From the NCBI GenBank assembly GCA_025084515.1, contig JAJAGP010000210.1, positions 372,001 to 436,000 on the forward strand: a stretch of 64,000 bases of DNA, written 5' to 3'. The first letter of the stretch is position 1, and every line of letters starts with the position of its first letter. The notes beneath the pieces are model-generated. The model searched no databases. It was not told the DNA's origin and saw nothing but the letters and a program-made list of their open reading frames with translations. Positions 41,901 through 53,900 of this stretch are shown in pieces. Made by a program: the position numbers and the translations under genes. Source of the stretch: Ancistrus triradiatus (lineage: Eukaryota > Chordata > Actinopteri > Siluriformes > Loricariidae).

Positions 41901-44900
41901 CGAGTCCTAGCAAGACTGCCAAAGTATTATGAAATCTATGTCCATCCAACCACAAAAATTGATTAAAACAAATTGAATTCCTCTTTATATATAAATTCAC
42001 ATAAAAAATGATAGTCTTATGTCGGAAAGATGCACATCAAAGGCAAAACAGATGGATGCAGTGAGTACCGGTATGCTGCGTAATGTTGAGCCTCAAGCAC
42101 TTTTAAGTTGCATAGCACCATCACAGAAGAATAAAGCACTTCACAAAATAAATACAGGAAATTTGTATGCAGCATTACAAAAAAAAGAAAAAACAGCTTC
42201 TCTAGGCCACAGTGGCATGTCTTTAGTGTGAGTTCCCCTTACACTTGAGCAAAAGCAGCATTTGGCAGCTTCATCTGGATGACATGTTGACCCTTCTACT
42301 GTTCAAAGAGGCTTGAACAGTAAGGAATGGCCTTTTTGGAAGGGTAGCAACCAAAAAAACACTTTTTTTGGAAGGGGATCTGGGTGAAAAGACTAAGATA
42401 TGAATATAAGTTTGAATTTTCTGGGTCCATTTATCGACAGCATGTTATATATGTGCATTATACCATTGCTAAAACAGCGACTCTAATGGTGGCCTAAGAC
42501 TTTTGTATAGTACACGTCCTGTGTGCGGGCATGTTGCAAATGAATTGAATTAAGCCCTGAAACCATAAACTGTAGATTAATAGTGGTGTTGTCTGTTAAT
42601 TTTAAGCCATATAAGCATGCTCATAATAGTTTCAGGCATCTCTCATATTATTACATGGTCTTTCATATATACATCCATGGTCATTAATGTATCACTATCA
42701 CGTAGTACATAGCAACACATGCAGATAAACTGCATGTCTAAAATGGGTTTACTGCATGTTCCAAAGGACAGCATCTAACCTTGATGAGGACTAACCTGAG
42801 GGGAGGAACTCCACAGGAGACAGGACAGAAGGACAGAACAGTGAAGGACATTTGGTACACACATGCTGAAAGCAGCCTGTAAATAACTGGTTTGCTTCTG
42901 ATGGTGAAATAGTTCAGTTAATCTAATGGCTTCTAAAATAATATTAATATGTTTAATGGAATTGATACAGTTAACACTCAAACCCTGTCCTTCCTGCTGC
43001 AGGTTTTGCATTAAATTATTATTTTCTGGATGTCCCTTATTCCAGGAAATGGGTTGGATAACAAATATTTGGATAATGGGAGCTAGGCCTGTCACGATCA
43101 TATAACTGATGATTAGTTGTCATATAAATAATTACAATGAATGATTTAATTGTCTGTTCATTGAACATAACTAATGTAGTACAAGCCTAAAATGACTGAA
43201 CACCCATCTTGCCTACTAGTCATGTTTGATTAGCAGTTAATACTGATTATTGTCAAAATGATGCACTCCATGTTTGTGCACAAAAAACTCACACAAATAT
43301 CTACGCATACGCAAAAATAAAAATGCAAAGCATGACGAGTAAAAAAATATTGGCAAAGGTCCATATAGACATGGATGATCGAGTTTGATGTGAAAGAACT
43401 TGACTGCCCTGCACCTCAACCTGATAGGATAACTTTGGGATGAATTAAAGCAGAGACTGTGAGCCAGGCCTTTTTAGTCCAACATCAGTGTCTGACCTCA
43501 CATATGTGCTTCTGGAAGAATGATCAAAAATGCAAATAAACACACTCCTAAACCTTGTGGAATGCCTTCCCAGAAGAGTGGAAGCTGTTATAGCTGCAGA
43601 GGGTGCGCCAACATCATATTAAACCCTATGGATTAAGATTGGGATGTCATTCTTTTATTGTGGCTCATTCAACCTTTAACTCCTCCACATATTTCGGATT
43701 ACCCTTTGTGTCTTTGTCCCTTCCAATGCTTATTAACACTTATACTCTACTACATTTGAAAACTCATCTTTGCCGTCTGCAGACTCTTTCTCAGCACGTC
43801 CTGCTGACACTGCTGCTGTTACTATCTACAAAACCCTCTCCACTTCTCTGGGCTCCACCATTTTTATGCGATCCAGTATGATTAGCTAATTGATATTCTG
43901 CAGTATCATTGATCAACCAATTATAGTGCTGAGAAAAAACAACTGACTCTTTCTTTTCTTCTGTCAACATGGTCAAAACAAGTCTCTTTCACTCCAAAAT
44001 CAAACATATTTCTCAAATGAAATAAAAATGTTTTCAACCTTTTCTACATTACTCATCTCTCCTCGTACCCCACCAACATTGACTTTTAGAGCTGAGGACT
44101 TCATGACCCACTTTGCACAAAGATTGACAAACATCCAGTCATCCGTAATCCAGCCCAGGTGGAGCAAACCAGTTCTCATTGCTTGACTTCCTTAACTTTC
44201 CAACCTCTTGCTGAGGATGCAGTGGTGACACCACAAATGTTTTGACTACTTGCCCACTAAATCCAGTACTATCCACACTTCTCCAGGCAATTGCCAGTGA
44301 CTTTGAACAATATACCACAGCAATGATCACATCTGGCTTGGTTCCTTCCCTCTTCAAGATGAATTGAGTTGTACCGCTACTGAATAAGCCATCACTCAAT
44401 CTAGCTGACATGCCCATGTACTGACTTTGTTTCCTCCTTCCATTACAGTTCAAAACCCTCAAACTGCTCTCCTTACAGTACCTGAAATGTTTCATAGAGC
44501 AAATAAATCCATGTCTTTTGGTACTTCTTGATCTAGTGACTCACCTCCACTCTTGATGACTTGGGCATTGGTGTCATGCGCTTGCAGGTATACTTGCAGG
44601 ATGAGATTTGCTGTCATCCCCTTGTAGGAGTACTACAGGAGTTCATCATGGATATGTTCTTGGTACAGTCACGTTCTCTCTGTACACTAAATCACTGGAC
44701 TCGCTGATTAGTTTCCATGGCTTTTTGTATCAGTACTATCTAGATGATACTCAACTTTAAATTCCCTTTATCCATTTTTCCAAGCTGAAAATGAGTATCT
44801 GACTCACCTTCTGACATGTCTTCCTGGATGGCAAATCACCATCTGAAACTGAATCTGGGACAAGACTGATCTACTGAACTTGCTTGCTGGTCTGCCTTAT

Positions 44901-47900
44901 GTTCCATTGCTCTACTACACATAATTCAAAGTGCTGCTGTCCATCTGGTTAATATATTTTAAAGTTTGTGATTCAGAACTAAACACCTGCAGGCTCACTC
45001 AGGTCTGTAGCTTTGGGGAGTTGGGTACAGCCATCTCTGACGCAAGACCAAATGTTTTAGTTTTCTGGATACTCATTGGTGGAATAAGCTGTGTCTCTTC
45101 CTTTTACAGACATCTGAAGACTTGCTTGCTTCTTGGAACAATACCTATAGTAATGTCTCTCCTGTCCTTTCTATTTTGTTGTATATATTTTGGCCAACTT
45201 GTCAAATTAGTAGTATTTGTTCTTATATCACCCTTAGCATCAGTCTGAGAACTTGATAGCTAGTCTCTGAGTAGTATTCATTTCTGCCTATATACTTTTA
45301 ATGAATACAGGGTGTCTACAAAAGTCCCACTTTAACATTGTGTCAATGTAATGTGGATAAAATCTGGACTCCTTGCGCTTCATATAAATCTGAAAACATC
45401 CTCTCGTACGTTGTTTGGTGAGTAAAATTTTGATGTTATATTTAAAATCATGTGGGACCTACTTTATAGATCCCCTGTATTTACAGATCATCAAGTACTT
45501 GCATCGTGGCATCTTCATCTGTTTGCATGTTTTGTAAGTCACTCTGTAACAGAACATCTTCCAAATGATTAAATGTAAATGTTAATCACTTAATAAACCA
45601 AAATGAAAGCTGTAGCTTATTTTCCTAATTGTTCCAGTTAGAGGTTGGTATAGAGTGATATAGGTTTAAAATACCTAGTATGTTATAGCAGGAATTCGTA
45701 TAATGAGACTTTGGATAGCTGGGTTTGACTGTGCGGTATTCATTTCTGCATTCATTTATCCATGATTTTTTTTATTTGTTTTATTTCACCTGCAAGTAAA
45801 ATCTTTCACATTTTTTCATGTCAACTGTAGAACATAAAGGTTAAAGATACTATTTGCTACAAGAGATATATAATATCTAGAAAATAAACTTGCTTTGATA
45901 ATTGAAATAATGTATAGAGCCAGCATAGTAGCACAACAGGTACCATTGGTGCCACACAGCTTCAGGTTCTCAGGTTGGTTCCTCGCCACTGGGCACTCGT
46001 GTGGATTTTGGCATGTTTCTCAAATGTGCTACGTTTCCAGGGAAGCTGGGTTCCTCTTTGCTAATAGAAATTGCAGCTAGGTGTGTGTGTGTGTGAATGA
46101 ATAATGAGCATGTAGTGAATTGGCGACCTATCTGTGATTCAGGACAAAGCACTAACCCAAGAGAAATGAACAAATAGATGTCGGCAACGGTATGGATTGG
46201 ATGGAAGATTTCTAATACCGTGCTCGTGTTGCTTTTGTGTTGTATCCAGTATGAATTTAACAAATGTTAAATGCAGGCAGTTAGCGTGTGATATTCTCTG
46301 TTTAAACCCCTCATGTATTTTTCATGTTGCTTATCTGAATGGTGGTTCGGCAGAAATAAATTCAGCTCATAAAGGAGGACTCTGGGCTGCTTTTGTGCTT
46401 CATAAATAGCAGACCTTAGTGACAGCATCTTGTATTCTGCCTGAATAAGATGGCTCTCGGTGGAGACCTCAGCTTTTGGAAAGAAATTAGACTCTCACTA
46501 TCAAAAAACAGTTTTACTCCCATTACAGCTCCACTATTGAATCAGTAGAATGCTCCTCTGATGGAGTTCTCAGCCTGTAAAACCCATATCTCCACTGCAC
46601 CTTCTGCTATATATATTTCTGTAGCAGCTTATTTTCTCTCTCCGTGTTCCTCTGTTCTGCAGGCCTGAGTGGGAGGTTTCTGGTCACCTCACTGCCAACT
46701 ATTTTTCAGTAAGTTCCCACGCATGAGAAGTACTGAAGTGCTGATCACCAGTTTTTCACTTTAGTAATTGCAAAAGCTTGGAGAAAAACATTGAGAATAC
46801 AACAGTGGCCGCTTGCCATTTTTTCTTTTAGCTAATCATGTGCTTTAGAAGGGAAATAATGACTCTTGGCAACTGGGTCTTGTGAACATGCTATGCTCTA
46901 CTGGAGAACAGTTATAAATAGGGCTTGGTGAAATGTAAAAATATTATCATCACGATAATTAAAGACATTTTCATGATGCACAATATTTATCGCAGACAAA
47001 ATGCATCAGTAGCAACAGATTCTTAAAAACTACTGTTCAAATACTATCCCATGCTTAGTAAATTTTTTTATTTTATTTTTTTTTATTCAAAATGTGTGGC
47101 ACTTCTTCCAATTAAACAGGACTAATTACACTCTTTATAATGAAACATGCAGTTTGTCAGGGTTCTTGAAGCACTGATGATGTCCTCGAAATGCTCAGAA
47201 AAGCATACTGTCTATCAGAATTGATCACAATACGATAAATTGTCATATTGCCCACTGATAGTTATAAAGTCTACTTTCTGTTTTATTTCAACCTCTCATC
47301 CTTCCTATTGGACGTGTTTATACCTTGTGTAAAAGTCCGAGCGCTCATCTAGTTTTTACTGCAGTGCTAAAGATGGAACCTTTCGAAGATACATGTCATC
47401 ACGGACTGCTGAGGATATCCAAGCGTACATCGTTCAAAAAAAGTGGGAAGCTGTGGAGCCTCTACCAGGATGGAAATCGCCATCATCTATTCTGTAAAGC
47501 ATGCACTCATCTCTTAATGTGTAGCTTGGGTTGGACACATCTGGTTCTGAAAACATTCCACACAGACACATAAAGATGACTTTAGATCTTGAAAGAGAGC
47601 TGTAGGATGAGTATCACCAGTGGGATTATCACCTAGAAACATAAAATAACAGCTGCAAATACCCACACTGTCGTATGACCACGAAATCGAGCTGACCAAT
47701 CCACTTTATCCAGCATCTGGATCGGACATTCCACTATCACACGCACGTACTTACTGAAGGGGGATTTCTCAAGTATATACCGTCTCCACGAAGTGATAGC
47801 CGTTTCGCTGCCTTTAATTCCATGCCGCTTTTCATTCTCAAATGAGAAAAACCATAGTCAAAGGGAAAAAAGGCCAAACAAAGCCAAGTCTTTAGAACAG

Positions 47901-50900
47901 GCAGACCTGGCAACAGTGTCATTGTAGGAAAATGGGTAACAGGTATACATGCTATGAGTAATCCAATTACTGGGGCAAAATCCAGCTCTCCTTATCAGAT
48001 TTATTAATCTGATTTCTAGATGGGACTATGCTGTATACATGACCACTTGAATAATCAGATAACTGCCGAAATCCGATTATTGAGTACATGTAAACACACT
48101 CAATAAGTAAATAGAATGGTTAAAGAAACACATGTTCTCTGTACTTATTTGAATCACTGTTTTTTACAGCCAGTCAGGGTGCAGGCAGGACTAAACTGGA
48201 ATGCACTTGTTGCTTGTGTAGTGTCTTAAGATGGAAGCATAAAATAAGTTATGCAAGAGGAACACTAGGCACAACATTCCATGTTAGTTTGATGTATTAT
48301 TAAGTGGAAAGAGGATGAAGCCTCGGAATACTGGAATATGAGACATGACACATCCATTATTTATAACATTCTAACATTTAAAAAAAGGGCATTGATTTAA
48401 GCACTTGGTCTGCTTCTCACCCCAATAACTGCATACCATACCTACCATATTTGTTTACTGTTACAACCTGTAGTTTTGAAATGAAACTAATCGTATCGGC
48501 CGTGCTCTGCACTCTTCTTTAGAAATGTCCTTGTTATGAATTAATAGTGTAACAAGCCTGCAAATTTTACAACACGTTTTCACTCATTTGAATGACCTAC
48601 AATTCTCTGTAGATGCAGTCTATAATTAAGCAAAAACTGCACATATTTAACTTAAACCATTAGTAAATTAGAGTCCGTGTACTAAACCAGAACTTTTACT
48701 TATTATATTATGTAGTTATTTTTGTGCTCTTTAGTTTAGTTTTATTTTAATTTTAATTATTTGTGTTATTTTGTTTTTTTTTTCCTTTAGAATGTCTGGA
48801 ATGGCTGGGCTTTTCCGTCTCTCTGTCTGGATCAGGGTATAATATATTTTTTTTATTGGCTTTGGGTATGTTTAAATAGACATTTAAACATTGGCTATTT
48901 TATAAAGTACTCATTAAATAAGAGAAGAGGTTAAAATAAAAAGGTGTATACTGTTAATTATTGTGTAAAAATATTTCAGTACCTATAGTTATGTCTTATA
49001 CATATGATAAAAGTACATACAGTGGTGCTTGAAAATGTGTGAACCCTTTAGAATATCCGATGTTTCTGCATAAATGTGACCCAAGTCAACATCAGATTTA
49101 TTGATGAAAAAGAATGTTACATGTCTTTGACTGGCAAAAATATGTGAACTACCAGGTTTATCAGTTAATTTAAAGGTGAATTTAGTCAGATGTTTTCAGG
49201 AAAAGGGATGACAATCGAGTTTGACTGGTTACCATGTTGTGAGAAAGGTTATAAAACCATCTCAAAAGAGTTTGAAATCCAGCAGTCTGCAGTCAGAAAT
49301 ATTGTGTACAATTGGAGGACATTCAATAGCATTATTACCCAACCCCAGGAGTGGTCAACCAACAAGGATCACTCCAATAGCAAAGCATGTAATGGACTGC
49401 AGGGAACTAGGTTCAGCGTTTGCCTCCAGATCCTCAGTTCTGGATTGATCGTCTCATGCAGACACGGCTGACTGTCTCTGAAGGAGCAGAGACCATCTAG
49501 TGGATTATCTCACAGCACAGCAACAGCAAACCCTACCCAGCCCTGCAATGTGCTGACCTACAGTGGGGCAATAAAGTATTTAATCAGCTACTGATTGTGC
49601 AAGTTCTAAATCTTCATACATCATAGGTACACTTCAAAATGAGAAAAAAATCACATTGTAGGATTTTTAAAGAATTTAATTGTAAATTATGGTGGAAAAT
49701 AAGTATTTGGTCAATAAATTTGGTTCAACTCAACACTTTGTAACCTAACCTTTGTTGGCAATGACAGAGGTCAAACGTTTCCTGTAAGTCTTCACCAGGT
49801 TTGCGCAAACTGTAGCTGGTATTTTGGCCCATTCCTCCATGCAGATCTCCTTTAGAGCAGTGATGTTTTGAGGCTGTCGCTGGGCAACATGGACTTTCAA
49901 CTGCCTTCACACATTTTCTATGGGGTTGAGGTCTGGAGACGGGCTAGGCCACTCCAGGACCTTGAAATGCTTTTTACGGAGCCACTCCATCGTTGCCCGA
50001 GACGTGTTTTTGGGATCATTGTCATGCTGGAATACCCAGCCACGTTCCATCTTCAATGCTCTCACTGATGGAAGGAGGTTTTGGCTTAAAATGTCACGAT
50101 ACATGGCCCCGTTCATTCTTCCCTTAACACGGATCAGTCGTCCTGTCCCCTTTGCAGGAAAACAGCCCCAAAGCATGATGTTTCCACCCCCATGCTTCAC
50201 AGTAGGTATGGTGTTCTTGGGATGCGACTCAGCATCCCTATTTCCTCCAGTTGAGTTTTTACAAAAAAGTTCTATTTTGGTTTCATCTGACCACATGATA
50301 TTCTCCCAATTTACTTCTGGATCATCCATATGCTCTCTGTCAAACTTCACACAGGCCTGGACATGTACTGGCTTAAGCAGGGGGACACCAGTGGCGCAGG
50401 ATCCGAGTCCCTCTCGGCGTAGTGTGTTAATGACGGTAGCCTTGTTACTTTGGTCCCAGCTCTCTGCAGGTCATTCATCAGTTCCCTCCGTGTAGTTCTG
50501 GGATTTTTGCTCATTGTTCTCATGATCATTTTGACCCCACGGGATGAGATCTTGTGTGGAGCCCTAGATCGAGGGAGATTGTCAGTGGTCTTGTATGTCT
50601 TACAATTGTTCCCACAGTTGATTTATTCACACCAAACTGCTTGCCTATTGTAGATTCACTCTTCCCAGCCTGGTGCAGATCTACAATTTTCTTCCTGGTG
50701 TTCTTCGACAGCTCTTTGGTCTTGGGCATGGTTGAGTTTGGAGTCTGACTGTTTGAGGCTGTGGACAAGTGTCTTTTATACAGATAACGAGGTCAAACAG
50801 GTGCCATTAATACAGGTAACGAGTGGAGGACAGAAGAGCTTCTTAAAGAAGACGTTACAGGTCTGTGAGAGCCAGAAATCTTGCTTGTTTGCGGGTGACC

Positions 50901-53900
50901 AAATGACTTATTTTCCACCATGATTTACAATTAAATTCTTTAAAAAATCCTACAGTGTGATTTCCTGGATTTTTTTTCTCATTATGTCTCTCAAGTGTAC
51001 CTATGATGAAAATTACAGACTTCTCTCATCTTTCTAAGTAGGAGACAACTTGCTGACTAAATACTTTTTTGCCCCACTGTACGTATGCACCAGTTGTTCT
51101 CAGGGATCGACTCTAGAGCCCCTGTTATCCTGACCAATACAAAAGTGTTAAAAACATTAAATAAATGATTTGTTATCGTGGATAATGCAGTGGTTCCCAA
51201 ACCAGTGCCCTTGAGAGAGAAACTTAAACCTGACCACTTTGGGAATCACATGGATATTATTGGATAAATTATGAAGTTAGGAGATTAGGAGGTTTGAATA
51301 TAAAACTAAATTTGGAAAACAGATCACAACAAAAGCAATGAACAAAAATGTTGTGTTCAGGTATCTAGATATTTAAGGAACAGCACCCATCTTTATTTTA
51401 ACCTGTTAATATTAGAAACACACTGCATTTAGAATATCGCATTATTAGTTTGAACTCTCTTCAAAATAAAAGTATTTGCAAGAAATGTGAATAAAAACTC
51501 TTTGGATCCCATTTCAGCAAGTCCACGCTTACCTAACCAACACACTTGGCATTCCATCGTGGGGCTCGTATGTAATCTTTGCCATCATCACACTGTTCCT
51601 GGGACTTCTGCTCGGCCTGGTACGTTTCAACCACTTCACTCAGCTTGTTTTGCCCTTTAATAATAGTTATTTTGTTTTATGGATGTAGCACCTTTCTCAA
51701 GGGTCTTGTGTTGAAAAAAAAAAAGTTTTGCATAAGATGCCTATTACATAATATTTTCTCATGTTAAACGTACAATGCTTCCTGAATTAGGAGTAAGTTC
51801 AGAATCTGTACATGACTTGTACTATTCTGAAGGATCTAGCAAGAAGAGAAAGATAATTGCTTAAACAGGAGTTGTGCAGTACAGGTGTGTGAATAATTAC
51901 ACAGCTCCTGGTTGTGTAATCCATAGCTATTGTAGAACACGTTTTGAGAATACAGTGGGTGGCACTTTAAAACCTGTTGTTTTTAAATCAGATGCTGGTG
52001 CTGATCGCTGACTGCATCTGCCCATCGAGGCAAAAGTACAAAGAGGAGAAAACTGGTAAGGCTCATTAAACAGCTCATATCATTCCCATTATTAGTTTGC
52101 TTTCAGGCAGTGTAAAACTCAAACTGTGCCTTTAATGCCACATTTTAATGTTGCAGCTATATGTGACATTACCAGTTTGGTTTGTCTCGTTCTGAACTGA
52201 ACTAGATTATCAGTACAAATTATCCGCAGAAATAATTTTAATGTAGCAGCAAGGCCAGCTCTGCTCTTAATGGTTTTTATGTAAATTATTTAGCGCGGAC
52301 AAAGGCGCTATGTTCTGGTTGTGCAACTGCCATTTCAGCTAAAGTAGTCGCAAAAAGCAAACATTCTCTCATTGTTAGAGAAATATTTCAGCGATTTAGA
52401 ACCTTGTCTCCAAGTACCATTCTCATATCCTGAGGCCGATTAGCATAGAATTTTAAACCGTACAAATCTGATCCTAGGCTAACCCACAGAATCAAATAGA
52501 AAATCAGTTATGTACTTAAACATTTGAAACAAATTAAGACCTGATGACATTAAGCCATGTACATTTTGCATACGTCTGCTTGATTCAAGTGGACTTACAA
52601 ACCCTAAACAACTTTGTTTATAACAGTTTTTGTTTAAGTCACATCTAGTTTTCGGCAATGTCGCAAATGAGTGACATCATTTTAGGAAACGTACGTAACT
52701 TCTTTCAAATGTTCAAGGTTTGTAGTTTGTTTAGGATTTTGTGAAACAGAGACTCAATGAGTGAATGTCAACCAGTTTATATAGCTATAGGTTGGAGAGA
52801 ATATACAGGGAGTGGGGGAGCAAACAAAGGAGTACTACTTACAATAGGACAGGCACACTTACGAACAAAGTGCTATTTACAGCTTGTTCCAAATAATTAG
52901 CGAAAAGTCTCTCTCACGCACACACAGACATGAGTAACTTGCATAAAAAGTCCCCAAACACATCAACTGAGTTGGAACAGCTTATTGCAAATGTGAGCAA
53001 GCGAGCATACGACTGGTAAAGTAGCTACACACACCCACACTCAAACTGCTGCTTCTACTTGTGGATCAAAAAAGATGGATTTGATTAAAATATATAATTT
53101 ATTAAAGTGAACGACTTTGATCGGATGGTCATTAAACTGTGCATACCTGTATATTAAACTGACATCACTTAACGTATGAAGGGCTTTGAAGATGCCTGAA
53201 CATAGTAGGGATTTTCCCATAAGAAGTAATGGGCTTAGGACTCCTGCTGTCTGAATATTTTGTTGTATTTCTGAAATGTGTTTGGAAATGGACTTTGGCT
53301 GTGTCAGTATGTTGGTTTAACGTTTTTATGTGTGGTTATGGTTGTCGAGATCAGAAATCAACCTGATCAGTTTTCTGTGTAGTGTAGTAAGAATGTCATT
53401 GGCGTGGTTGTGCTGACAAAAGAAATTATAGCCAGCGCGTCTTCCACAGTAAACATTTTTAAAGGTTTTACATGAAGACAATATTAAAGGGACTGTGGTA
53501 GCCTAGCGGTTAAGGTACTGGACTCTGGCCCAGAAGGTCCAGGGTTCAAATCCCACCTCTGCCAAGCTGCCACTGTTGGGTCCTTGAGCAAGACCCTTAA
53601 CCCACAATTACTTGGATTGTTGTATCAATTGTAAGTCGCTCTGGATAAGGGCATCTGCTAAATGCTGTAAATGTAAATGTAATAGCTTGTAAAATGATCA
53701 ACAAAATGATTAACAGCCCCAGAGCTCTAACAGTTAAACTGAAAGCTATATTTCTGTCATATTGCCAGTGTGTGATAATATCACAAGACTCATGATTCAT
53801 AACCTTTTTACCAAGGCTGCCAGTAATACTTGAGCTAACTTGCCTATATGTGGTCAGTGATTCTATGTTTTTCTTTCATTGATCCACACCAAATACTGTT

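Noticed and set aside
43603..43881. 92-codon frame upstream of the L2 relic as a separate gene
   Set aside because: It spans the junction of a Tc1 fragment and the LINE, and its Leu-rich composition comes from the LINE coding remnant in a wrong frame.
49920..50495. 191-codon plus-strand open frame
   Set aside because: Antisense shadow of the Tc1 transposase on the minus strand.
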